The notes beneath the pieces were generated by a model, which was not told the origin of the DNA, ran no database searches, and saw only the letters and a list, made by a program, of their open reading frames with translations. A stretch of 64,000 nucleotides of DNA from positions 1,079,001-1,143,000 of the forward strand of contig NZ_AHMP02000003.1 in NCBI RefSeq assembly GCF_000243735.2. Reading direction: 5' to 3'. A program made the translations under genes and the position numbers. Below are positions 30,578 to 38,713 of the stretch, in pieces (positions within the stretch are counted from its first letter, which is position 1; each line of letters starts with the position of its first letter). This stretch comes from Leptospira kmetyi serovar Malaysia str. Bejo-Iso9. GTDB lineage: Bacteria; Spirochaetota; Leptospiria; Leptospirales; Leptospiraceae.

Positions 30578-31417
30578 TTACTTGTTCTGATTATTTTGAT
30601 AAAAATCTTTTTTACCGAAACCGTCGCGTTTCAAAATCCTTAATAAACCTCTCAGTTTATTATCTACGTTTGAAAGAATTCTTTTCAACGGTTCTTCGGG
30701 TCTTGCGCTATAACTTGTCACGTTAAAGTAGTCGACTCCGATCGGCGATTTTCGCGAAAAATAGTAATTGGATACACAATTTCGATTTCGATCCACCACG
30801 ACCGGACTTACCGAATGCCAAGACCATGGATTCGTTTCCATCAATACCAAACGATTGAACTTGCTTTCAATGGTGATTCGATTTCGAACTTTTTTATCCC
30901 ACAGTTCCAAGTTTCCGCCGTTCTCCAAAGACCACTGGGGACTTACGTAATAAAGAAGATTTAAAGTTCTGTATAAAGTTCGAGTCATCTCGTGAGAATT
31001 GTCGATATGCGGATTCAAGAAATTTCCGATTTCCATTCTACTCAAACCGCCCGCATAGAGGGAAGGATCTGGTCTTTGTTCCTGAATGCCGGTAATCTCC
31101 TCCACGATACGAATCACCGCGTCGTCTTGGATCGCAAACGTGATGTCCTCCAAAAGAGGATCGAATCGATTGAAATCTTTCGATGTGTATTTTTTCTCCC
31201 GAAAACTATCCATCAATCTCATTTCGTTCTTTTTCGGAAATACGGAATCGATCCGATTCGCGATTTCATTCGGAAGAAGATCGTCCAAATAACAATATCG
31301 AACTCCGACTTCGCGAACGGAATTCTGAAAGTTCGCTTTTAAATCCGATAGGTTTGATTTAAGCTTTGAGTGGATATAGGAGGAAAGTTCCTTTCTACTC
31401 GGTATTGCGATTGTCAT
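30578..31417 (-). CDS. 2-oxoglutarate/Fe(II)-dependent oxygenase (P4H-like)
   Basis: 279 residues. The double-stranded beta-helix core is visible from about residue 125: FLNPHIDNSHEMTR with the HxD iron ligands, LNLLYYVSPQWSLENGGNLE, NRLVLMETNPWSWHSVSPV with the distal His, and RNCVSNYYFSRKSP (2-oxoglutarate-binding Arg). This is the 2OG-Fe(II) oxygenase fold of prolyl-4-hydroxylase relatives. It would hydroxylate or otherwise oxidise a small molecule or sugar; the substrate is unknown. It overlaps the upstream GT4 gene by an ATGA, so it belongs to the polysaccharide locus. The N-terminal 80 residues are helical and not assigned. Confidence 0.8.
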   Translation of the reverse strand: MTIAIPSRKELSSYIHSKLKSNLSDLKANFQNSVREVGVRYCYLDDLLPNEIANRIDSVFPKKNEMRLMDSFREKKYTSKDFNRFDPLLEDITFAIQDDAVIRIVEEITGIQEQRPDPSLYAGGLSRMEIGNFLNPHIDNSHEMTRTLYRTLNLLYYVSPQWSLENGGNLELWDKKVRNRITIESKFNRLVLMETNPWSWHSVSPVVVDRNRNCVSNYYFSRKSPIGVDYFNVTSYSARPEEPLKRILSNVDNKLRGLLRILKRDGFGKKDFYQNNQNK

Positions 31418-32562
31418 CTTTGGTATTTACCTTTTACATCTTTAAGAAATGCGAACGTTTCATCCGCAGCTTTGTCCCAGGAAAATTTCTTTGCGGAATC
31501 GAAAGCAGATTTCGAAACCTTGCTTCTCGTCTTTTTAGAATCGATCATCGATTGTAATGCACTCGAAATCGATGGAACATCTAATGGATCAAAGTATCCA
31601 CCGGCATCCTTTAATATTTCCGGCATGGCCGAACGATTCGAACAAACGATCGGCATTCCCGCGGCCATCGCTTCGGTGACGATTTGTCCGAACGTTTCAC
31701 AGGAAGAAGCAAAAACAAAAAGATCCGCCTTCATATACTTCTTTTCAATATCGGAATAAGGAATCGAACTGAAATAGTTTATAAATTTTCCATCGGGATC
31801 TTCTTCCGCGATCGCTTGTCGCAGACGAAAAAGAGGTCCCTCTTCGTCCGGAGTTCCGATCAAATCCAAAACGATCGGATACTTTTTTCTTCTTAAAATA
31901 CCAACCGCCTTCACTACATTCCACTGATGTTTGTATTCGCCGATGAAAGAGACGTATAGAATTCGAAACGGTCTTTTAAGCGAATAGGACGAAATCTCGG
32001 CTTGTACTTTCGGCTTTTGAAAGAATTTTCGGTTGATACCGTGGTTAACGACCGCAGTTCTCTCGATCGGCAATTTTATTTTTTTTAATACGACATCCCG
32101 AGCAAACTGCGTTAGAAAAATAACTCCATTCGCTTTTTTGAATGTAAGTGATTGAGTGAAAAACAAAGCGATCAAACGTAACGATCGTTTCGAGAAACCG
32201 TATCGTTTGATCTCATCCCATTCGAAAGGCAATAAATTTTGACTCATCGTAACGAACGGCCTAAAATTTCCCGAATAGGTTCCTCCGGGTGCGAAGAATA
32301 TATCCGTTTTCGTTTCCTTCAGTCTTTTATTTAAAACGAATCGATTCCAAAAAATCCTGTGAAGAAGGGATTTATCCAATAAGGGTTCGCATTCTTTTAC
32401 AAGCCAGGGTTTCTCTTGGATCTTATCCAAGGTCGCCCTTCCCCCCCAGACGATTACTTTTTCAAAACCGTATCGATTCGGTTTGGCGGCATTTAAAAGT
32501 TCGACGAGATGTGTGACACCCCCACCGCCGCGAATATTAGAAGCATCTATTCCTAAAATCAT
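31414..32562 (-). CDS. GT4 glycosyltransferase
   Basis: 382-residue GT-B enzyme: ILGIDASNIRGGGGVTHLVE at the N terminus (glycine-rich loop), VTMSQNLLPFEWDEIKRYG, then the C-terminal domain with RILYVSFIGEYKHQWNVVKA (about 185-204) and the donor block LFVFASSCETFGQIVTEAMA (ExFG..xxEAMA form), followed by PIVCSNRSAMPEILKDAGG. Mannosyl- or N-acetylhexosaminyl-transferases share this pattern; the donor cannot be assigned. ATG at 32562, six bases after the fusion gene upstream. Confidence 0.88.
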   Translation of the reverse strand: MILGIDASNIRGGGGVTHLVELLNAAKPNRYGFEKVIVWGGRATLDKIQEKPWLVKECEPLLDKSLLHRIFWNRFVLNKRLKETKTDIFFAPGGTYSGNFRPFVTMSQNLLPFEWDEIKRYGFSKRSLRLIALFFTQSLTFKKANGVIFLTQFARDVVLKKIKLPIERTAVVNHGINRKFFQKPKVQAEISSYSLKRPFRILYVSFIGEYKHQWNVVKAVGILRRKKYPIVLDLIGTPDEEGPLFRLRQAIAEEDPDGKFINYFSSIPYSDIEKKYMKADLFVFASSCETFGQIVTEAMAAGMPIVCSNRSAMPEILKDAGGYFDPLDVPSISSALQSMIDSKKTRSKVSKSAFDSAKKFSWDKAADETFAFLKDVKGKYQR

Positions 32563-32568
32563 TCTATC

Positions 32569-34662
32569 CTAGAAGGCGAGAAATTCTCCCGCCAATTCGT
32601 ATCGAGTGCCGTTCATTCCCAATTTAAACTCAGCGATCGCGGGAGTATTTTCTTCATCAATTCCGCCCAGATCAAACCAACGATAACCTCGATTTTTCAA
32701 CTCGACGATAGCGTTCCAAAGAAGGTATTGGTTCGCTTTCAATCTTCTTCCTTCTTCCCCGTTCCATCCCACAAGATAAGTGCCTGTGCGATTGGATAAA
32801 GTTAGACAGATACAAGCGATTCTCCTTTCGTTCTGAGAAGCGATTAAGAGGAGAGGTTTTTTATCGTTCGGCGAACAATCGCGCAATTTTTGAAGAAAGG
32901 AAACGGGGATTCCGCTGAATTCTTTTGTTTGCATCAATTCGGAATATTTTTCCAACATCCAATCGAAATCTTCTTTCGAATCGCTGACTTCGAGCCCTAA
33001 GCCGTTTTTTTCAGCGGAGTTCAGCATGTTCCTCCATTTTCCGTCCAAGATCTTTCTTAAACCATCCAGACTCAAAGAAAGATCCACATAGGAAGATGCC
33101 CAAGAAACTTGATTTCGTTTAACAAAACCGTTTCTATAAAGCGAAATCAAACTTCGTCCGTTTAAACTTAATTCGGGATTCAAAAACAAAACGGAGCATC
33201 TTTTTATGGAAACAAATTTCGATAAGAAACGAAGCGAAGAGTTCTTTTCCTTTTCATTCGCGTCCTGAAAAAAAAGCGGTCCTCTATTGATTCGGTAAAC
33301 TTTCAAAATATGAAAATATTTCTTGAAGAGAATCTGAACCAAACCTATTTTTTTCTCATCGGATCTAAGTAGAATTCGTTTCGTTTTCCATCCTTCGCCG
33401 ATTCTTTTTGCTTCTCCGTATTCCCAAGATTGCAAAAGGTTCACATGGTCGATTCGATTTAATTCCTCGTTCCAACGCTCCTCGGTTAATTCCTCTAAAT
33501 CGATCGACAAGGATTCTTTTTGATCAGGATATAAATTCGCAATCTCGCTTTCGGATAAGGACTGTTGAATCGATACATACAATCGAGCTTTTCTTTGTTG
33601 GTTCGCGATTCCGTTTCCACTATTCTTTGAGACTTCCGGGGGAAGATCGGGCCAAGTCGAAACGGGAATTCCGTCCTTTAACAAAGCTCGGAACGCGTTT
33701 TCGGCTTCTTCGGTTCGATCAAAAGAATATTCAGCAAGATACGGAATCCAAGTTCGATCCAAAACTTCGGACTTCAAATTCAACCCGAATCGATCCGATA
33801 GAGTCGCGTTCCAAATTTCTTGAATTCTAAATTTCTTTTTAGCGATCGCGTTGAGTCGCAAAACAATGTCGCTTAACATTCTACTTGATAAAGTGGACAA
33901 AAAAGGGAACGAAACGATTTCCGTGGAAACGTCGTTCGAAAAATCCGAGTGAATATCAATTCGGTTTCGATATCCGAGTTTTTGAAGAAAACGTTTTAAA
34001 AACCATTTCAAAAGAAAAAAATGCGTATTACCGTTCTTACGATAAAATTCTTGTGCGGATCGTTTTACTTGATGAGTATCCCGCTCTTCCCAAATAACAT
34101 TGGAAGGTCCAGAGTCACGAACGATCAAGATCGCACCGTCTGCAATAGGAAGATGTTTATGAGGGCTGTATAATACGAAGTCCCCTTTTTCACCAATTCC
34201 CTTGATCGGCTTTAAAGCGTGAGCCGCGTCTTCGATCAATACGGCATTTTTAGTCTTACAAAATTCAAAAGCACGATTTGCGTCGTTGGGCTTGCCGAAA
34301 TAATGAACCAATACAAAAGCGTCCAATGGATGTTTTGCGGCTAATTCTTTACAAGCCGCGTAATCCGGCTCCCGATTTTCTTTTATAGGATAAAAGACGA
34401 GTTGAACTCCCTGTTCTCTCAACAAAAACAAAGAAGAATTACAGAAGTATTCCGGAAACCAAAACGTAACTTCTTGATTCGGGTCGGAATGAAGTTTTTT
34501 CCAAATCGCGATGGAGAACAAAGACCAAGCCGATTTTGAAAACCATAAAGAAACATTCGACGGATCAGCCCAAGTTCGGGATAAAAACGAACGATTCACA
34601 TTACGAAAAGAGAATATTGAAAATAGATTTTTCCAACTTGGCAAGGGAGCAAATCCGAACAT
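32569..34662 (-). CDS. DegT-like aminotransferase / FemAB-like acyltransferase fusion
   Basis: 697 residues in two parts. Residues about 1-370 resemble a DegT/DnrJ/EryC1 PLP enzyme: VTFWFPEYFCNSSLFLLREQ, DAFVLVHYFGKPNDANRAFE, VLIEDAAHALKP (PLP-phosphate Asp) and FVLYSPHKHLPIADGAILIV with the probable PLP Lys. Residues about 390-697 resemble a FemAB/GNAT-type acyltransferase: LLQSWEYGEAKRIGEGWKTK, INRGPLFF, GTYLVGWNGEEGRRLKANQY and WFDLGGIDEENTPAIAEFK. One chain could thus aminate a keto group and acylate the new amine. The start is ATG 34662 in a TGATG overlap with the deacetylase gene. Confidence 0.72.
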   Translation of the reverse strand: MFGFAPLPSWKNLFSIFSFRNVNRSFLSRTWADPSNVSLWFSKSAWSLFSIAIWKKLHSDPNQEVTFWFPEYFCNSSLFLLREQGVQLVFYPIKENREPDYAACKELAAKHPLDAFVLVHYFGKPNDANRAFEFCKTKNAVLIEDAAHALKPIKGIGEKGDFVLYSPHKHLPIADGAILIVRDSGPSNVIWEERDTHQVKRSAQEFYRKNGNTHFFLLKWFLKRFLQKLGYRNRIDIHSDFSNDVSTEIVSFPFLSTLSSRMLSDIVLRLNAIAKKKFRIQEIWNATLSDRFGLNLKSEVLDRTWIPYLAEYSFDRTEEAENAFRALLKDGIPVSTWPDLPPEVSKNSGNGIANQQRKARLYVSIQQSLSESEIANLYPDQKESLSIDLEELTEERWNEELNRIDHVNLLQSWEYGEAKRIGEGWKTKRILLRSDEKKIGLVQILFKKYFHILKVYRINRGPLFFQDANEKEKNSSLRFLSKFVSIKRCSVLFLNPELSLNGRSLISLYRNGFVKRNQVSWASSYVDLSLSLDGLRKILDGKWRNMLNSAEKNGLGLEVSDSKEDFDWMLEKYSELMQTKEFSGIPVSFLQKLRDCSPNDKKPLLLIASQNERRIACICLTLSNRTGTYLVGWNGEEGRRLKANQYLLWNAIVELKNRGYRWFDLGGIDEENTPAIAEFKLGMNGTRYELAGEFLAF

Positions 34663-35522
34663 CAAGACAAGCCCCAAGATTCGTAAATTCGTAGTTTGTT
34701 TTTATAAAGAAGATCGGCCCCGCCCTCCATCATTGCGCCTATCAAAGCGTTCGAATCGGAAGTCGAAAAAGCTTCTCTTCGAATCGCCCAGCCGGGCGAA
34801 GTCCGGTTGTCCCCTCTTAAGCCCGTATGTACGAACTCGTAATTTTCCTTCGCAATGTGCAGAGCTTGTTTACTAAAACTACCCAAGTCTCCGAACGTAT
34901 AAGCGAAATGTTTCAGTTTAATTCCAAGTTGACTTTCTAATTTTTTTTTGGAGAAAAGAATCTCGTCTTCTAAACGTTCATAAGAATCAATCTTAGAAAG
35001 TCTTGCATGCGTTCGCGTATGACTTCCGATCGAATGTCCTTGTTTTAGCAAAAAGTCCAAATCCTCCCAACGCATCGGAGTCCAATCATCAGGCACTTGC
35101 GCAGGCGTAAAATCCGGGTATATGTTTTTCGAAATAAAATTCTTTCTTTGTTCGTCGTCTTGAATTTCCACGAAATCGGAAATGATAAAAAACAAAGCCT
35201 GAATTTTCATCGGCCCAAGGATCTCTTCGGCTACGATTCTATTGGATGAATAGCCGTCGTCAAAAGTCAGTAAAACGTTTTTTCCAACAATCTCGCGATC
35301 TCCTCGGACCATCTCTTCAAAAACCTGAGGCGATACGAACTTCCACGTCTCGGAGATTTTTTCCAGTTGCGACCTAAACCGAGAACGTTCCTCTAACGCT
35401 ATATCATGATATAGTAAAACTCTAAGTTCCGAATTCGGTTTAATCTTTAAAGATCGCCCGATCGAGTTATACGCCTTTAAGGACAAATGACAAGAAGCTA
35501 AAACTTTATGAAGAAATGACAT
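34662..35522 (-). CDS. Polysaccharide deacetylase (NodB homology, CE4)
   Basis: 286 residues. CE4 motifs: VLLTFDDGYSSNRIV (motif 1, TFDDG, about 83-97), GHSIGSHTRTHARLSKI (motif 2, H-x3-H metal site, about 155-171), and a C-terminal LKHFAYTFGDLG region. Such enzymes remove N- or O-acetyl groups from sugars. No signal peptide is obvious, so a cytoplasmic substrate such as a lipid- or nucleotide-linked sugar is possible. It shares the A of TGATG with the downstream fusion gene, and together they could exchange one acyl group for another. Confidence 0.83.
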   Translation of the reverse strand: MSFLHKVLASCHLSLKAYNSIGRSLKIKPNSELRVLLYHDIALEERSRFRSQLEKISETWKFVSPQVFEEMVRGDREIVGKNVLLTFDDGYSSNRIVAEEILGPMKIQALFFIISDFVEIQDDEQRKNFISKNIYPDFTPAQVPDDWTPMRWEDLDFLLKQGHSIGSHTRTHARLSKIDSYERLEDEILFSKKKLESQLGIKLKHFAYTFGDLGSFSKQALHIAKENYEFVHTGLRGDNRTSPGWAIRREAFSTSDSNALIGAMMEGGADLLYKNKLRIYESWGLS

Positions 35523-35534
35523 TCGATCTTAAAT

Positions 35535-36368
35535 TTATTTTCGAACAGCCGCGAAACTTTTTTGGCGCGCTGAAAAAGAGTTAAAACCTAAAATCTTAGA
35601 ATAATAGTAGTCGAAAATTCCCAAAAGACTATTCTTCTTTCCGCTGAAAGTCAATCGGAGATCCGGATGAAAAAAGCATTCGGAAAATCCTTCGTTCACG
35701 TTTTCTTTTCCATAGAGATCGGTTAGTATTTTTTTCTGAGCCGCATTTGCCCTATTCAACAAAAAACTGCCCTCTAACTTTCCTTCCTTATGAAATTTCT
35801 TTCCTAACAACGAATAAACGATTCGGTTCATAGGAGTTATGTTTAACGAATAATTGATAAACGTTCCTTCTTTTTTCAAAACTCGGAAGGCCTCGCTACA
35901 CGCCTTCTTAAAATCAGGAATATGCTGAAATGTCTGAACCGTCCAAACTCCGTCAAAAATCGCGTCTTCAAACGGCAGGGAAGTAGCATCCGCGTGAACT
36001 AAAAAGACCTGCTTCCCGATCGTATCTCCCAAAAATTTCTTCGCATGGTTTAGGTTTTCGCGCAAGAAATCGACGACGATTACCTTCACATCGGGCCTAT
36101 CGATCGGAACATTTCTCCAATGCCAACCCCAACAACCGCCGATATCCAAAATGATTCCGTTCGCTGGAATCTTTTTCAAAAAACTTTTCACTTCCCGATC
36201 CATAACCGGTATCGAATGATTTTTTGAAATAACCTCGAAGTAATCGGAATATTCTTTCGAAGCGACTTCGCTTCTCATCTTCAATTCGATTTGTTGCTCG
36301 GAAGACGGAATTTCGGAAGAATAGATCCCGTCCTTTGATAGTTTCAGTTTTTTTAATATGTTTTCCAT
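35535..36368 (-). CDS. Class I SAM-dependent methyltransferase
   Basis: 277 residues. The SAM domain is at about 60-175: ANGIILDIGGCWGWHWRNVP (motif I; D-I-G-G-x-x-G, with unusual Trp residues), VKVIVVDFLRENLNHAKKFL, VFLVHADATSLPFEDAIFDG and VWTVQTFQHIPDFKKACSEA. The C-terminal part likely sets substrate choice. This is a Methyltransf_11-type domain. It lies 12 bases before the deacetylase gene in transcription order and after a GT2 gene. The target is unknown; O-methylation of a repeat-unit sugar is plausible. Confidence 0.78.
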   Translation of the reverse strand: MENILKKLKLSKDGIYSSEIPSSEQQIELKMRSEVASKEYSDYFEVISKNHSIPVMDREVKSFLKKIPANGIILDIGGCWGWHWRNVPIDRPDVKVIVVDFLRENLNHAKKFLGDTIGKQVFLVHADATSLPFEDAIFDGVWTVQTFQHIPDFKKACSEAFRVLKKEGTFINYSLNITPMNRIVYSLLGKKFHKEGKLEGSFLLNRANAAQKKILTDLYGKENVNEGFSECFFHPDLRLTFSGKKNSLLGIFDYYYSKILGFNSFSARQKSFAAVRK

Positions 36369-36394
36369 TTCGTATTAAGGAGTCACATCGACAT

Positions 36395-37291
36395 TTAGAA
36401 TTTACGATTGAATTTGGCGAAAAAAAGAGAAAAAAACACAAGAGGTGATATGACAAAAGATTTACATATCAGAAGAAACCCGAAAAGGATTCTATGCTCG
36501 CGTAAATACACAATCGCCTTATCAAAAGTCAATCTGGCCCGAAATTTTTTCCAAAGGCCCTCTCGATCGGAATCAAATTCCTGAATGTGAAAAACGTGAT
36601 GACGAATCAGATTCTCAAGATGATTTAAATGTCGATTGAGGGACGCGGATTGATTGGATCCGTGGATCGTATATTCGCCTAACGTTTCAGGAATAAAAAG
36701 AAACCTTGCCTTTGCTTTCGCCAAACGTAACCACAAATCGTAATCCTCAACGGTGACGAATTCTTGATTTTCGCTAAAGAGCAACGCGTTTTCGGTTAAG
36801 AATTTTCTTCTGATCGTTGTCGCGGAAGTCGAAAGTCTATTTCCGTAGAACAACATCTTACGATAAAAATCTTCTTCATAGGGTCCATATGATAGTTTAA
36901 CTTTTTCTTCGACGCCGGGGCGAACCATATACTCGTCGTTGCAAATGACGTCGACTCTGTTCTCCGATTTGATCGTTGCTTCCACAACCCTCTTCAATTT
37001 ATCGGGAAACCATAGATCGTCCGAATCCAAAAAGGAAATCCAATCCCCTTTTGCTTCTTGAATTCCCTTATTTCGAGACGCGGAGATCACTCCGTTATTT
37101 CTGATTTTTGTTAAACGAATTCGAGAATCCTGAAAAGAAGCGACCACTTCGTCCGTATCGTCGTTCGAATGATTGTCGATTACGATCGCTTCCCAGTTCG
37201 TATAACTTTGCTTGACGACGGAGGCTAGGGATAATTTCAAAAAATGCGCGTGATTGTAAGTCGGAATCACAACGGATATAAGCGGTGTCAT
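36395..37291 (-). CDS. GT2 glycosyltransferase
   Basis: 298-residue GT-A enzyme with textbook motifs: ISVVIPTYNHAHFLKLSLAS, EAIVIDNHSNDDTDEVVAS, ISASRNKGIQEAKGDWISFL and DSDDLWFPDKL (DSDD metal site, about 88-98), then TVEDYDLWLRLAKAKARF near 180. The C-terminal end is basic and hydrophobic and probably touches the membrane. The donor is not predictable. ATG at 37291; 13 bases after the SDR gene. Confidence 0.88.
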   Translation of the reverse strand: MTPLISVVIPTYNHAHFLKLSLASVVKQSYTNWEAIVIDNHSNDDTDEVVASFQDSRIRLTKIRNNGVISASRNKGIQEAKGDWISFLDSDDLWFPDKLKRVVEATIKSENRVDVICNDEYMVRPGVEEKVKLSYGPYEEDFYRKMLFYGNRLSTSATTIRRKFLTENALLFSENQEFVTVEDYDLWLRLAKAKARFLFIPETLGEYTIHGSNQSASLNRHLNHLENLIRHHVFHIQEFDSDREGLWKKFRARLTFDKAIVYLREHRILFGFLLICKSFVISPLVFFSLFFAKFNRKF

Positions 37292-37304
37292 AAATTTATT
37301 CGGA

Positions 37305-38258
37305 TTAATTCTTAAAGGATCGATTGCAAAAATTTATAAGTTCGTCGATTTCAGAATCGAATGAATTCGACGGAACGAATCCGGTTGCTAGGAGTTTCGT
37401 AATTTTATAATTGAAATCCGCGGAAGTTTCGTTCTCGCCGGGTTCCACTCGTTCCAAGACCGGCGCGGACCCGAGAATTTTACCGCATCGCTCTCGAACC
37501 AAATTCGCCATTTCCCAGACGGTCATAGACGCGTTTCCGCCTAGATTATAAGTAATTGCATTCAAATTCGATTGTATTCGAAGAAAATGATATACTGCGC
37601 GGCAAACATCTGCGATCGGAATGAAATCCCTTCTTTGTAGACCGGTCGTTTTCAAAACCATTCTTCCGGTAGTAATCGCTTGTTTACAAAGGTCGTTGAC
37701 GAGGAGCGTCCAACAGTTCACGCTCGGATCGACGGGAGCTCCAAATGCGTTCGACAAACGAATGTTAATCCCTCCGATTTTTCCGGAGGCGGTTCGATCG
37801 TTTACTTCCTTCTCCCCTTCTAAATTGCTTACTGCGTAAGGATGTCGATTCGTTAAAGAAGAATCTTCCGAGATATCACCTTCCAAAGGGCTTCCGTAAA
37901 CATGAGCCGTCGAAAAGTAAACGAACCTTTCGGTTTTATTTCGAATCGCCGCATCCAGTAAACGTCCGGTCGCTCTTCCGTTGAATTCTATAGCTGCTTG
38001 CGGATCCTGTGCTGCATCTTGTGCATTCATACCCGCGCAGTGAATGATGGATTCCACACCGGCACAAGCATCTTCCAGAGAGGATTGCGAGTTCCAATCA
38101 ATGGAAATCAATTTCCCGGAACGAATATAACTCGGTAGTTCAAGTTTTTTAGAGGTTGCTAAATTGATTTCGAACTCGCCGATCTCCGCGAAATACTTTG
38201 CGATCCTCCCTCCCAAGAGTCCGGAAGAACCCGTGATTAAAATTTTTTTTCGAGTCAT
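37305..38258 (-). CDS. NAD-dependent epimerase/reductase (SDR) of the CDP-sugar cassette
   Basis: 317-residue extended SDR. Cofactor site ILITGSSGLLGGRIAKYFAE, then IIHCAGMNAQDAAQDPQAAI and VYFSTAHVYGSPLEGDIS. The catalytic block reads PYAVSNLEGEKEV, giving Tyr-x3-Asn where Tyr-x3-Lys is expected, which is unusual. By position it should act on the CDP-4-keto-6-deoxyhexose made by the two genes upstream, probably as the final 4-keto reductase or an epimerase. The start is ATG 38258 in an ATGA overlap with the cupin gene. Confidence 0.75.
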   Translation of the reverse strand: MTRKKILITGSSGLLGGRIAKYFAEIGEFEINLATSKKLELPSYIRSGKLISIDWNSQSSLEDACAGVESIIHCAGMNAQDAAQDPQAAIEFNGRATGRLLDAAIRNKTERFVYFSTAHVYGSPLEGDISEDSSLTNRHPYAVSNLEGEKEVNDRTASGKIGGINIRLSNAFGAPVDPSVNCWTLLVNDLCKQAITTGRMVLKTTGLQRRDFIPIADVCRAVYHFLRIQSNLNAITYNLGGNASMTVWEMANLVRERCGKILGSAPVLERVEPGENETSADFNYKITKLLATGFVPSNSFDSEIDELINFCNRSFKN

Positions 38259-38713
38259 GAACTCCAAGTAAACGGAACCAAAGGATCGGTTTCAGGTAAA
38301 CGTTGCGATTCGTTAGGATCGTGCGGTATATCCGTAAAGTTCGCAATCAGAGCTTTTTCATCCGAAACACAGGTGAACCCGTACCAAATTTTCGGAGGAA
38401 TCTTCACTCTTTGATAGTGTCCCGGTCTTCCTAAAAGAATTTCTTGAACCCTTCCTTTCGTACTAGAATGTTCCCGGTTATCAAAGAGTACCAACTTAAT
38501 TCTTCCGGAAGGAACCGTAAAGTTCTGCGTTTGTTTCGTATGTAGTTTCCAGGCTTTGATCGCGCCGGGATTCACTTCCGAAAAATAACATTCTCCGAAT
38601 CCTTTATATTCCGGATCGTCCGCACGAATCATGTGTAAAACGGATCCCTTCGGATCGAATATTTCCTTGAGCGGCGTCGCGATAACACCTTCTAAAAAAG
38701 AATCCATCGACAT
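38255..38713 (-). CDS. RmlC-like sugar epimerase (cupin)
   Basis: 152 residues of the dTDP-4-dehydrorhamnose 3,5-epimerase-like cupin family, shorter than rmlC. Blocks: DPKGSVLHMIRADDPEYKGF, CYFSEVNPGAIKAWKLHTKQ (the His in HTKQ falls where RmlC's active-site region lies), IKLVLFDNRE and VKIPPKIWYGFTCVSDEKAL. It sits directly after the CDP-glucose 4,6-dehydratase, so the substrate is probably CDP-4-keto-6-deoxyglucose, epimerised at C3 and/or C5. I use ATG 38713 in a TAATG overlap; a longer frame upstream lies inside the dehydratase. Confidence 0.78.
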   Translation of the reverse strand: MSMDSFLEGVIATPLKEIFDPKGSVLHMIRADDPEYKGFGECYFSEVNPGAIKAWKLHTKQTQNFTVPSGRIKLVLFDNREHSSTKGRVQEILLGRPGHYQRVKIPPKIWYGFTCVSDEKALIANFTDIPHDPNESQRLPETDPLVPFTWSS

